Below are positions 15,551-24,441 of a stretch of DNA of 50,148 nucleotides, piece after piece. The stretch's first letter is position 1. The number at the start of each line of letters is the position of its first letter. The stretch is from positions 1 through 50,148 of the forward strand of contig DYHX01000004.1 of assembly GCA_020723925.1 (NCBI GenBank). The letters run 5' to 3'. The translations under genes were made by a program, and so were the position numbers. The stretch comes from Nitrospira japonica. Its GTDB lineage: Bacteria > Nitrospirota > Thermodesulfovibrionia > Thermodesulfovibrionales > DYHX01. A model generated the notes under the pieces. The model saw only the letters and a program-made list of their open reading frames with translations, ran no database searches and was not told the origin of the DNA.

Positions 15551-16562
15551 TCTTTCCCCTCAGTCCACGTGTTGTATATATTTTGCCATCCCTGTTAACA
15601 ATTATTCCATCAAAGCCCATTTCCTCAAGCAGTTTCATGCCTTTCTCATGTCCGAGTATAAATACACCTGTTGAGAATGCATCTGTAAATACCCCGTCTT
15701 TTGCTATTACGCTCACGCTCTGGCATGTATCAGCAGGGTAACCTGTCTTTGGGTCAAGGAGGTGGTGATAGCGTTTATCATTTAATATGAAGTATCTCTC
15801 ATAGTCTCCAGATGTTGATATTGCCATATCCTTCAACTCTATGGTTGCCATAATCTCATCCTTTTCACCTTTGGCCCTCGGATTCCTTATACCTACCTTC
15901 CATGGTTTTCCATCAGACTTCAGGCCAAATGCCTTTATATCTCCTGCAACAGAGACAAGGCCGGATGTTATTCCGTACTTTTTTAATACATCTACTGCCC
16001 TGTCTGCAGCATAACCCTTTGCAATCCCACCAGTGTCAAAGGACATGCCCTTTCTTTTCAGAAATGCGGTTGACCTCTCTTTATCGATAACCATGACTTT
16101 ATAATCCACAAGATGAATCTTTTCTTTAATAGCCCTGTCATCAGGCATTATCTTCTTATTAAAATCCCACAACCTGACTAAAGGCCCTATTGTTGCGTCA
16201 AAGGCACCATTAGTCTTCTCAGAGACAAATATAGCCTTTTCTATAATATCAAGCGTAACAGGGGAAACCTTCACCTCTGACACTCCAGCGTTTTTGCTTA
16301 TGGCTGCTATCTCGCTATCATCAGACCAGAAGTTAATCAGTTTTTCTATTTTATGTATCTCATCAAATGCTGAATCAATTGCCATCTCTGACTCATTTTT
16401 TGAATCAGAGACAACGCTTATCGTTATAAGCGTGTCCATGAGGATCTTGCTTTTACGGTATATTTTTTCTTTCTGAGGTGTGCAGGCAGAGACAGTGAAC
16501 AGTAGAAAAATAAAGACTAAAACTTTGAACTTTGAACTTTTAACTTTAAACTTTTCTCTCAT
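15528..16562 (-). CDS. apbE: FAD:protein FMN transferase lipoprotein
   Basis: ApbE attaches FMN covalently to Ser/Thr of envelope redox proteins. The lipobox is VSACTP, the FAD-binding and catalytic segments are RLWDFN and [17 protein letters not shown], and the late metal-site region is [17 protein letters not shown]. The length of 344 aa is normal. The signal region [14 protein letters not shown] is encoded by a heptamer repeat, so the N-terminus has been rebuilt by repeat DNA. Its flavinylated target is not obvious in the window. The start overlaps the uvrA stop by 4 bases. Confidence 0.92.
   Translation of the reverse strand: MREKFKVKSSKFKVLVFIFLLFTVSACTPQKEKIYRKSKILMDTLITISVVSDSKNESEMAIDSAFDEIHKIEKLINFWSDDSEIAAISKNAGVSEVKVSPVTLDIIEKAIFVSEKTNGAFDATIGPLVRLWDFNKKIMPDDRAIKEKIHLVDYKVMVIDKERSTAFLKRKGMSFDTGGIAKGYAADRAVDVLKKYGITSGLVSVAGDIKAFGLKSDGKPWKVGIRNPRAKGEKDEIMATIELKDMAISTSGDYERYFILNDKRYHHLLDPKTGYPADTCQSVSVIAKDGVFTDAFSTGVFILGHEKGMKLLEEMGFDGIIVNRDGKIYTTRGLRGKIEIKRDA
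16518..16557. repeat. 7-bp-period repeat in apbE signal peptide
   Basis: Units AAACTTT GAACTTT GAACTTT TAACTTT AAACTTT run directly before the start codon side of apbE. On the coding strand they are read as [14 protein letters not shown]. Confidence 0.85.
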
Positions 16563-19078
16563 GCTATCCTCGCAAGGCTCAAGCCCGATAATTTATCCCT
16601 GAGAAATCTTCCTGTATACGAATTAAGATTTCTGCTGACCTCCTCTGGCGTGCCTGAAGCCGTAACCCTTCCTCCTCCCTCTCCGCCCTCAGGACCGAGG
16701 TCGATTATATAGTCTGCTGATTTTACCACATCGAGATTGTGTTCTATAACCAGAACTGTATTTCCTAAATCGACAAGGCTGTTAATAACGTCGAGGAGCT
16801 TCTGTATGTCAACGAAGTGGAGCCCTGTTGTCGGTTCATCAAGGATGTAAAGGGTATTGCCTGTAGATTTCTTCCCAAGTTCCCTTGAAAGCCTCACCCT
16901 CTGCGCCTCGCCTCCTGAAAGGGTTGTTGCTGGCTGACCGAGCTGTAAGTAGCCAAGTCCCACATCCTCAAGTATTTCGAGCTTCTGCCTTATGGGGGGT
17001 ATTGCGCCGAAGAACTGAAGGGCCTCTGAGACTCTCATCCCAAGTACCTCACCTATATTTTTTCCCTTGTAGCTTATCTCAAGGGTTTCTTTGTTGTACC
17101 TCTTTCCCTTGCACGTATCGCAAGGGATATAGACATCAGGGAGAAAATGCATTTCTACTTTTTTCAGCCCATTACCGTGACATGCCTCGCATCTTCCACC
17201 AGAGAGGTTAAAGCTGAACCTCGATGGAGAATATCCTCTTACTCTTGAATCTAAAAGTTGAGAAAACAGTTCTCTTATGAATGTGAACACCCCTGTATAG
17301 GTTGCAGGATTAGACCTCGGTGTACGGCCCAGCGGAGATTGGTCAACACATATCACACGGTCAATCCTGTCCATGCCAATGATTTCCCTATATCTTCCAG
17401 GGATAAGCCTGCTTCCATATATGCTCTTTGCAAGGGCTTTGTAGAGTATCTCGAAGATGAGTGTGCTCTTTCCGGAACCTGATACGCCTGTTATGCATGT
17501 GAAAGAGCCGAGTGGTATCTTCACATTTATATTTTTTAGATTGAATTCGGATGCACCGATGATCTCTATAAAGTCCTTTGGCTGTCTTCTTTTATATGGC
17601 ACAGCAATGCTAAGCTCGCCCTTCAGGTATTTGCCTGTTAATGAATTCTCATTGCCCTCGATTTCGTATGGTGTCCCTTCTGCAACAACCCATCCGCCCC
17701 TGCGACCAGCGCCAGGCCCCATATCAACCACATGGTCAGCCCACCTTATTGTCTCCTCATCGTGCTCGACAACAATGACCGTGTTGCCAGCATCTCTTAT
17801 GGATGAAAGACTTTCAAGGAGTTTTTTGCAGTCCCTCGGGTGAAGACCTATGCTCGGCTCATCAAGGACATAGAGGACACCTGTGAGTGATGAGCCCATC
17901 TGTGTTGCAAGCCTTATCCTCTGTGCCTCACCACCTGAGAGTGTGAGTGACGGCCTGTCAAGCGTAAGGTAACTAAGTCCGACCTTTCCAAGGAATGAGA
18001 GCCTGTCCCTGACCTCCTTAAGAACACGAAATGCAATTATCTGTTCTCTCTCTGTGAGTCTTAAATTATTGATAAAGAGCAAGGCATCCCTGACAGACAT
18101 CCTCCCGAATTCACCTATGTTTATATCCTGTATTTTTATGCTCAGGGCCTCTTTTCTCAATCTCAATCCATTGCATAGCCTGCAATATCTGTATTCCTCA
18201 AGCTCGGTAGAATCCTCTTCAACATTCTCGAAGCCGAGTCCGTTACATCTTGGACATGCGCCATGCTTGCTGTTGAAGGAGAAGAACCTCGGATTTATCT
18301 CTGGATAGCTTATACCACAATTTGGGCATGCCATGGTCTTGCTGAACAGGATATCCCTTTTTTCATCTATGAGATTTATCACGACTATATCTGCATATCT
18401 AAGGGATGTGTTGATGGCATTTTTTATCTGCCTTTCGACCCCTGGTTTTATAATGAGCCTGTCTATCACAATCTCGATGGTATGTCTCATCTGCTTCTTG
18501 AGAACTATCTCCTGCGTGAGATCCGTCATCTTGCCATCTATCCTCGCCCTCACAAAACCGTCTCTCCGCATCTCCTGCAACTCTTTCTTGTATTCACCCT
18601 TCCTGTCTCTGACAATTGGTGCAAGGATTTGGAGGCGGGTTCTCTGTGGAAGGGACATGACAGAGTCGATTATGCTCTGTGCCTCCTGAGTTGCTATAGC
18701 AGAACCGCAGTTATAGCAGTAAGGTTTTCCTACCCTCGTGTACAGAACGCGCATGTAATCGTAAATCTCTGTTATTGTGCCGAGGGTGGAGCGTGGGCTC
18801 TTTGTTACAGTCTTCTGGTCAATGGCAATAGATGGCGACAGTCCCTCAATATAGTCAACGTCAGGCTTCTGGAGCTGTTCGAGGAACTGTCTTGCATAGG
18901 CAGAGAGGCTTTCCACATATCGCCTCTGTCCCTCTGCATAGATTGTGTCGATGGCAAGGGAAGACTTTCCGGAGCCAGAAGGGCCTGTGATGACGGTTAT
19001 CTTCTCCCTTGGGATGGATAAATCAAAATTCTTGAGGTTGTGCTCTCTCGCACCCTTTATGATTATATAGTTCTGCAT
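16559..19078 (-). CDS. uvrA: Excinuclease ABC subunit A, internally shortened
   Basis: UvrA recognises bulky DNA lesions with UvrB in nucleotide excision repair. Two ABC ATPase halves are visible: GPSGSGKSS with [12 protein letters not shown], and GVSGSGKST with [12 protein letters not shown]. Zinc motifs are CPNCG/CPRCNG and [15 protein letters not shown] start at ATG 19078 ([18 protein letters not shown]), the conserved family start, not the upstream TTG. The 839-aa length is about 100 short of E. coli UvrA. The gap lies between CPRCNGLG and [13 protein letters not shown], where only 14 residues remain. All ATPase motifs are intact, so it is probably functional. Confidence 0.93.
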   Translation of the reverse strand: MQNYIIIKGAREHNLKNFDLSIPREKITVITGPSGSGKSSLAIDTIYAEGQRRYVESLSAYARQFLEQLQKPDVDYIEGLSPSIAIDQKTVTKSPRSTLGTITEIYDYMRVLYTRVGKPYCYNCGSAIATQEAQSIIDSVMSLPQRTRLQILAPIVRDRKGEYKKELQEMRRDGFVRARIDGKMTDLTQEIVLKKQMRHTIEIVIDRLIIKPGVERQIKNAINTSLRYADIVVINLIDEKRDILFSKTMACPNCGISYPEINPRFFSFNSKHGACPRCNGLGFENVEEDSTELEEYRYCRLCNGLRLRKEALSIKIQDINIGEFGRMSVRDALLFINNLRLTEREQIIAFRVLKEVRDRLSFLGKVGLSYLTLDRPSLTLSGGEAQRIRLATQMGSSLTGVLYVLDEPSIGLHPRDCKKLLESLSSIRDAGNTVIVVEHDEETIRWADHVVDMGPGAGRRGGWVVAEGTPYEIEGNENSLTGKYLKGELSIAVPYKRRQPKDFIEIIGASEFNLKNINVKIPLGSFTCITGVSGSGKSTLIFEILYKALAKSIYGSRLIPGRYREIIGMDRIDRVICVDQSPLGRTPRSNPATYTGVFTFIRELFSQLLDSRVRGYSPSRFSFNLSGGRCEACHGNGLKKVEMHFLPDVYIPCDTCKGKRYNKETLEISYKGKNIGEVLGMRVSEALQFFGAIPPIRQKLEILEDVGLGYLQLGQPATTLSGGEAQRVRLSRELGKKSTGNTLYILDEPTTGLHFVDIQKLLDVINSLVDLGNTVLVIEHNLDVVKSADYIIDLGPEGGEGGGRVTASGTPEEVSRNLNSYTGRFLRDKLSGLSLARIA

Positions 19079-19248
19079 ATCAGGTTCTAAAACTGCTAAC
19101 AATAACTTTTTAATATAACTTAAGGCAGGTCACTTTTTCAAAATGTATGGGATTCCGAAAAATAGCTTGCTATATTAGGGGATTCTTCGCAGAAGAGTTC
19201 GAGATTCAAACTTAAATCGTGATGAGTAATGTTGAATTTATCATCTAC

Positions 19249-19644
19249 TCAGCGGGTATGGTAGTAGCACAGAGCCCCATGGAGGGCAGCAACATTGGTA
19301 GTGCATAATCTTAAGTTGGGCATCACATTATTTCTTCCATTAGCTTTGGCTTTGTAAAGCATTTTATCGGCTTCCTGTAAAACCCTGCAGCTATCTGAGC
19401 CGTTTCTTAAACCAGCAACCCCAAAGCTTGCAGTTATATTAATTGTTTTATCGCCCAGATTTATTTTGTAGTTCTCAATTTTTCTCCTGAGCTTTTCAGC
19501 CAGTTCTACAGCATTGGAGAATTTTGTATCAGGGAGAACCAGAATAAATTCTTCTCCGCCATACCTTGCAAGGTAGTCGCTTTTCCTGTTTGAGCCCGAA
19601 GGGCGAGTTTTGAAATTGCCTGTAACGAGCCATGGATTTGTCAA
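19249..19644 (-). pseudogene. Remnant of a GGDEF diguanylate cyclase
   Basis: The segment RKSDYLARYGGEEFILVLPDT to LQEADKMLYKAKANGRNNV is the C-terminal half of a GGDEF domain, including the GGEEF active site. The N-terminal half, with the metal-binding Asp and the DxxxFKxxND segment, is missing. It is replaced by unrelated sequence (FKTRPSG) resembling a small dispersed repeat. Extra residues follow the normal end. No sensor domain or upstream partner is present. It is probably a decayed fragment without activity. Confidence 0.75.
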
Positions 19645-19712
19645 AAAGTCTCTGCAGAAAGCGAAAAGGATAGTTCGGCAACAAGCTCATATATTCTGAT
19701 GCTCTTTTGGGG

Positions 19713-19718
19713 TATAAT
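19713..19718 (+). promoter_or_regulatory. Possible -10 element before pcm
   Basis: TATAAT lies about 70 bases before the chosen pcm start. No convincing -35 element is present at the right distance, so this is only a weak prediction. Confidence 0.3.
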
Positions 19719-19728
19719 TCTCACAAGA

Positions 19729-19757
19729 GTTAAGAGTTAAAAGTGAAAAGTCGGAGT
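19729..19757. repeat. 7-bp-period repeat before pcm
   Basis: Units GAGTTAA GAGTTAA AAGTGAA AAGTCGG AGTC repeat with a 7-base period in the leader of pcm and supply the first residues of the ORF as given in the track. Confidence 0.65.
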
Positions 19758-19784
19758 CATATTCCTTATGGGAATAATTTAATT

Positions 19785-20504
19785 ATGGCACCAAAGAAAT
19801 TCCTTTATATCCTTCTCTCAGCCATAATAGTCATATCTGCTGTCTCTGCTTACTCTGAGGATATCTACAAGAATAGGCGTCAGATGATGGTGGAGAAAGA
19901 TATAAAGGGTAGGGGCATCAGGGACAAAAAGGTGCTCGAAGTGATAGGAAAAGTGCCGCGGCACCTCTTTGTTGATGAATACCTCAGGGGCAGGGCGTAT
20001 GAGGATTATCCTCTCCCAATAGGTGAAGGGCAGACCATATCCCAGCCCTATGTCGTTGCCCTGATGACAGAGGTATTGAGGCTAAGGCCGACTGATAAGG
20101 TTTTAGAGGTAGGCACTGGCTCAGGATATCAGGCAGCAGTCCTTGCAGAGATTGTAAAAGATGTTTATACGATAGAGATTAGAAGGGGTCTCGCAGAGAA
20201 GGCTGAAAAGAGACTTAAAGACATGGGATACAAAAATGTAAAGGTTAAATATGCCGATGGATATTTTGGATGGGAAGAGTATGCCCCTTTCGATGCTATT
20301 ATCATAACCGCCTCTGCAAATCACATCCCACCACCATTAATAAAACAGTTAAGAGAGGGCGGGAGGTTAATCATCCCGCTCGGAAGCACTGTTTATTATC
20401 AGACCTTGACACTCGCAACAAAGACAAAAGGAGAGCTTGATTTAGAGCAGATAACCTCGGTTGCATTTGTGCCTATGGTCGGAGAGGTGCAGAAGGGGAG
20501 ATAG
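19785..20504 (+). CDS. pcm: Exported protein-L-isoaspartate O-methyltransferase
   Basis: Pcm repairs isoaspartyl residues using S-adenosylmethionine. The motifs are clear: [36 protein letters not shown], the SAM loop [17 protein letters not shown], and [18 protein letters not shown] start at ATG 19785, which gives a signal peptide ([23 protein letters not shown]); the upstream part of the ORF is repeat DNA. A signal peptide is unusual because SAM is cytoplasmic, although exported or anchored Pcm forms are annotated in some anaerobes. The 3' end overlaps the convergent membrane-protein gene by 32 bases. Confidence 0.9.
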   Translation: MAPKKFLYILLSAIIVISAVSAYSEDIYKNRRQMMVEKDIKGRGIRDKKVLEVIGKVPRHLFVDEYLRGRAYEDYPLPIGEGQTISQPYVVALMTEVLRLRPTDKVLEVGTGSGYQAAVLAEIVKDVYTIEIRRGLAEKAEKRLKDMGYKNVKVKYADGYFGWEEYAPFDAIIITASANHIPPPLIKQLREGGRLIIPLGSTVYYQTLTLATKTKGELDLEQITSVAFVPMVGEVQKGR

Positions 20505-22833
20505 GAAAGGTAACAAAGGCCAGCATGTATGCCCCTGCCCCTATCCAGAGGACTATCTTGAAGCCCACTGCCATAGCGAGCATAATGGCGAGAATAGGCG
20601 CAAGAACTGAGAGGCAGCCGTTGATTGCCCATGCCCACGGGATGAGGTAGGGATTCCTCTCTCCAAGGATTTTCAGGCCAAGAGGGAATGGGATTCCCAT
20701 AAGGAGGCCAATGGGCATGAGGATGGTGAATACAGATGCAATCTTAAATGGCATTGAGTATTGGGAGATGACGTTTGAGATGGACGGTAGGAGGAGGCTG
20801 TAGGAAATAATAAGGAATGAGATTGCAAGGGGTATAGATGAACCCCTCAGTCTTGAAAACCTATGACTTAACAGGCTTCCTATGCCTGAGCTTATGAGGA
20901 TTGATGTGAGGACTGCTGCAACAGCATAGGATGGGTTTTCGAGAGGAAGGATCATCTTCTGGATTAAGGAAATCTCCACAAACATAAACCCAAGGCCGAG
21001 AAAGGCAAAGTAGGGAAGAGTAATGACCCTTGAAATATTATTCCCACGCTTTCTCGAAAAAGCCGGGAGAAGTATGAGGATAAGGCTTAAAAACAATACC
21101 TGTATAAAAACGGCTGGAAGGAGATACCCCTCTTCTATAAAATACTGCCACTTCCTACCCATAACCTCGTAAATTGCTTTAATATTTTTAAGCCTGAGAT
21201 AATAGTGGAAGAAAGGGTTTTCATCGCGCACTGGTCTTATATCAAGGATATAGTCGCGTTGGAATGATTGCCATGTTTCAGGGGTAAGGATGCTTTTAAA
21301 TGCCTTGAAGTATTCGGTTGAAGGCATTCTTACATAGATATTTGTCTCTTCTTCCTGTATCCCTGGATAGTATATAAGGTCAAACCGTCTATCCTTCGAG
21401 AATCTCTTGATAGTCTCTATCTCTCCAGAAGAAAATGGAGACCTTTTAGCAAGGATGCATATTGTCCCCCAGCTTCTGATTGCAACAATATTTTCCTTTA
21501 TATCTTTTATACCCATCTCCTCCATTGATGTGGCGAGTGTATTTAAAAGTCTCAGCTCTATTCTCGGAGGAGGAAGGATAAAGAGGTTTATGCTTAAGAT
21601 CCCGCTATCTTTTAAATGGCTCACATATTCTTTAAATGCCTCGACAGTAAACCTGTAGTCCTCTGATATCCCAAACGAGCCTGATGGTGATGTCCCCATC
21701 AGCGGGATGTCAATGATGTCAAATTGCCTGTCTCTTGATTTAAGCCATGATCTCCCAATGCCATACCAGGTATCTTTGCTATAAATACCATAGGAAAAGT
21801 CCATAAAATCATCCCTTATAACCTTGATGACAAGAGGATTGGAGTCGACCTTATAAATATTTTTTGAGCCATAATACTCAGCTAACAATGCCTCCAGGCC
21901 TCCCCTTGGCTCAAGGATTAAGACATCATCATTTTTGCCTCTCTCGTAAGGAAGGGCAGATGGAAGGTATCTGAGGAACCCGAGTGATTCTTTATTGTCA
22001 GCATGGGTAATGGCGTTTATCTCACCTCCGTCTATAGAAATCCCTATCTGCCCTGGAAGCGCATCAAGGTATTTAAGGCTGAGACCTGGCGCAAACCTCA
22101 CAGCAGGGCTCTTGAATGTATCTATGCGTGAGAATGGGCTGTTATAGGTCTTCATGTGCTCTGCACCGGGGTATCTTAAAGCAACCTGAAGCCCTTTATA
22201 CGGAGACATCCTCGGATGGATAAGGCCTGGCATGATCAAAAGAGTGATACCTATCACAATCAGAAATGCTGAGGTAATCTTTGTCTTCCATCCTCCGATG
22301 ATAAATGCACCTGTTAATGCTATCGATGATGCAAAGAAGACAGCCTTCTCAGGACCAATTATGCTCATCAAACATAAGATAGCTATTGAACCAATGCCAG
22401 CACCGAGAAGGTCTGAACCATAGAGCAGTCCTGATTTTTCGCTTATGAAGGAAAATGCAGTTGCGATACATAGTCCGAAAAAGAAGAATGGCATGGAGAG
22501 CACTATATAGTAGAAGCAGATATAAAGAAGCTGTATTCTATCCCACGAGAGCCTTACAGGGTCAAAGGGTATCTGGTTCGATAAGATATAACTTAGCCCT
22601 ATGCCTGCGCCGAGGAATAATCCATAGATACCAATTTTTGATGGGTCTTTGAGCTTTGGATATATGGAAAGAACTGTCCCGCTTGCGCCAATGCCGAGCA
22701 TAGCGATGCTTATGACCATGAATGCAAAGTGATACCAGAGGGAGATGGAGAATATCCTTGTTAAGGTTATCTCATACGAAAGTGCTGAGGATGAGAATAG
22801 AAAAATCCCTGCAAATATCCTTGATTGTGTCAT
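20473..22833 (-). CDS. Spermidine synthase-like polytopic membrane protein
   Basis: This 786-aa protein has an N-terminal membrane block ([31 protein letters not shown]), a central cytoplasmic domain with the spermidine-synthase-like Rossmann fold ([35 protein letters not shown]) and a C-terminal membrane block. The family is annotated as fused MFS/spermidine synthase. Polyamine synthase activity is doubtful because the Asp-rich catalytic segment is not evident in this copy. It ends tail to tail with pcm. The substrate is unknown. Confidence 0.75.
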   Translation of the reverse strand: MTQSRIFAGIFLFSSSALSYEITLTRIFSISLWYHFAFMVISIAMLGIGASGTVLSIYPKLKDPSKIGIYGLFLGAGIGLSYILSNQIPFDPVRLSWDRIQLLYICFYYIVLSMPFFFFGLCIATAFSFISEKSGLLYGSDLLGAGIGSIAILCLMSIIGPEKAVFFASSIALTGAFIIGGWKTKITSAFLIVIGITLLIMPGLIHPRMSPYKGLQVALRYPGAEHMKTYNSPFSRIDTFKSPAVRFAPGLSLKYLDALPGQIGISIDGGEINAITHADNKESLGFLRYLPSALPYERGKNDDVLILEPRGGLEALLAEYYGSKNIYKVDSNPLVIKVIRDDFMDFSYGIYSKDTWYGIGRSWLKSRDRQFDIIDIPLMGTSPSGSFGISEDYRFTVEAFKEYVSHLKDSGILSINLFILPPPRIELRLLNTLATSMEEMGIKDIKENIVAIRSWGTICILAKRSPFSSGEIETIKRFSKDRRFDLIYYPGIQEEETNIYVRMPSTEYFKAFKSILTPETWQSFQRDYILDIRPVRDENPFFHYYLRLKNIKAIYEVMGRKWQYFIEEGYLLPAVFIQVLFLSLILILLPAFSRKRGNNISRVITLPYFAFLGLGFMFVEISLIQKMILPLENPSYAVAAVLTSILISSGIGSLLSHRFSRLRGSSIPLAISFLIISYSLLLPSISNVISQYSMPFKIASVFTILMPIGLLMGIPFPLGLKILGERNPYLIPWAWAINGCLSVLAPILAIMLAMAVGFKIVLWIGAGAYMLAFVTFPISPSAPLRP

Positions 22834-22898
22834 TTTAAGGTAATTATATCTGAAAGTGGAACAGGTGAGAATTTTATAGGGTATGGCTCGATGGAGTT

Positions 22899-22921
22899 GG
22901 GCCAGGACTATGTCCTGGCCC
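22899..22921. repeat. Perfect GGGCCAGGAC hairpin
   Basis: GGGCCAGGAC and GTCCTGGCCC form a 10-bp perfect stem with a 3-base loop, 21 bases after the nrfD stop codon. No T-run follows on the minus strand, so it is either a weak transcript end or an intergenic hairpin repeat. Confidence 0.5.
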
Positions 22922-22941
22922 TGGTAATCTGTTCTTTTTTA

Positions 22942-23877
22942 TTATCTCCTTGCAATATCGCTTAAACTGCTCAACTGTCCCACATAAACAAAGGCAACCC
23001 TTATGGCAAGGTTTCCCAAAAGTATTAATACAGCAATTAGATGAACCCTGAGTGGTGCAGGTCTCCTCGCTGTTATTACGGGTAATTCTAAGGCAATAGG
23101 GAAGATGATGCCCGCAAACAATACAGCAGTAAAAAATGGAATAAGCGCCTCTCTATGTGGTGCGGTAGATGTGAGATGGCTGTAATAAAAGAGAAGCACA
23201 AGAACGATCTCTGCGGTGGTAAGCCAAATATTCAGCTTTGTGAAATAGAGTTTTTCCTGATAGTTTCTCGCAATAAGGATTATCATGGCAGACCCGCTCA
23301 CGAGACCAGAGTTAAGAAAGAATAATGGAAGCACTGCACTATTCCATAAAGGTCGTGCAACATAGCCGCTCAGAAGCACGCCTGTATAAATGCCAAGAAA
23401 GATTCCGAGTGCAAGGTTTACTCCTGCTAACTTGTTCCTGTAGGCTGATATCTTGAATGAAAAATCATGGAGTTTGGGCCACCTGAGATAGTGTCTGTGC
23501 TCTTCAGGGATTGATGCAAGGGCCCAGAGCGTACTGAGTGGAATTATCAGTCCAACACCCCATGCACCCCATGACATGGGAGACATGATATTGAAATTCA
23601 GATAGAACCAGAAGGCATTGAGTTTCCTTGACAGGTCAAGGAAAATAAAGAACATACCTATGGAGAGGAGTATCGGTGACAAAACAGGGGCCAAATAGCA
23701 TACAAATGGCCTTCCTGCATCTGTTGTCGAACTCGGACGGAACTGTGATATGGCTCCAAGCACCATAAGTCCAGCTACCATACCGCCGAGGAAGAGATAA
23801 ATGGATATGGCCCAGTTCCATATTTCAAGATGGGGATAGGTTATGGCATTTGCCCCTGTTATAGCAATCTCTTTCAT
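22942..23877 (-). CDS. NrfD/PsrC-type membrane quinone-interacting subunit
   Basis: This 311-aa protein has about eight to nine transmembrane helices and the NrfD start WNWAISIYLFLGGMVAGLMVL. Other family features are the loop after the fourth helix (NIMSPMSWGAWGVGL) and the later NSGLVSGSAMIIL. NrfD subunits exchange electrons and protons with menaquinone and pass electrons to the FeS subunit. It is third in the operon after the molybdoenzyme and ferredoxin genes, the usual CISM three-subunit layout (Psr, Phs, Ttr and related). Confidence 0.9.
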   Translation of the reverse strand: MKEIAITGANAITYPHLEIWNWAISIYLFLGGMVAGLMVLGAISQFRPSSTTDAGRPFVCYLAPVLSPILLSIGMFFIFLDLSRKLNAFWFYLNFNIMSPMSWGAWGVGLIIPLSTLWALASIPEEHRHYLRWPKLHDFSFKISAYRNKLAGVNLALGIFLGIYTGVLLSGYVARPLWNSAVLPLFFLNSGLVSGSAMIILIARNYQEKLYFTKLNIWLTTAEIVLVLLFYYSHLTSTAPHREALIPFFTAVLFAGIIFPIALELPVITARRPAPLRVHLIAVLILLGNLAIRVAFVYVGQLSSLSDIARR

Positions 23878-23886
23878 ATATGCCTC

Positions 23887-24441
23887 CTATGTTAATGGCT
23901 GCAGGGAGAGATAATATACAGATGGCTTTGTCCCTGCCTCAGCTATTAATATTCTTAGATGTTTTTCCGCACATATTTTACTTACGATGCTCTGAGGGTC
24001 GTCGAGGTCTCCAAATATCCTTGCCCTTGATAAACATGTTGTAACACAGGCAGGCTCTTTACCCTCTTTTATCCTGTGCTCACAGAAAGTGCACTTGTGG
24101 GCAGCACCGTTTCTCGGGTCTATAAACCTTGCATCATAGGGACATGCTGCTATGCATGCCTTGCATCCGACACATCTTTTCTTGTTCACCAGAACTATGC
24201 CGTCTTCTTTTTTGTATGATGCACCTGTCGGGCAGTTATAGACGCAGGGCGCATTTTTGCAGTGGTTGCATAGCTCTGGCCTGAGTTCCATGCGAACCTT
24301 CGGGAACGTGCCTTCAACTATCTCAACAACCCTTGTTCTGTAATGTTCCTCAGGGACATTGTTTTCCCTTTTGCAGGCAACGACGCATGCCATGCATCCG
24401 ATACATCTCCTCTGGTCAATTACCATTGCGTATCTTGGCAT
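23887..24441 (-). CDS. Four-cluster ferredoxin subunit (DmsB/NrfC/PsrB type)
   Basis: Four Cys groups for [4Fe-4S] clusters are visible: CIGCMACVVACKREN, CNHCKNAPCVYNCP, CVGCKACIAACPYD and CTFCEHRIKEGKEPACVTTC. This is the pattern of DmsB/PsrB electron-transfer subunits. No Tat signal is present, so it is probably exported with the catalytic subunit by the hitchhiker route. It is separated by one base from the molybdoenzyme stop and by 9 bases from nrfD, so the three are one operon. Confidence 0.93.
   Translation of the reverse strand: MPRYAMVIDQRRCIGCMACVVACKRENNVPEEHYRTRVVEIVEGTFPKVRMELRPELCNHCKNAPCVYNCPTGASYKKEDGIVLVNKKRCVGCKACIAACPYDARFIDPRNGAAHKCTFCEHRIKEGKEPACVTTCLSRARIFGDLDDPQSIVSKICAEKHLRILIAEAGTKPSVYYLSLQPLT

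Noticed and set aside
18263-19021. 252-aa plus-strand ORF
   Set aside because: It is antisense to uvrA, has no RBS, and its composition follows from the opposite coding frame.
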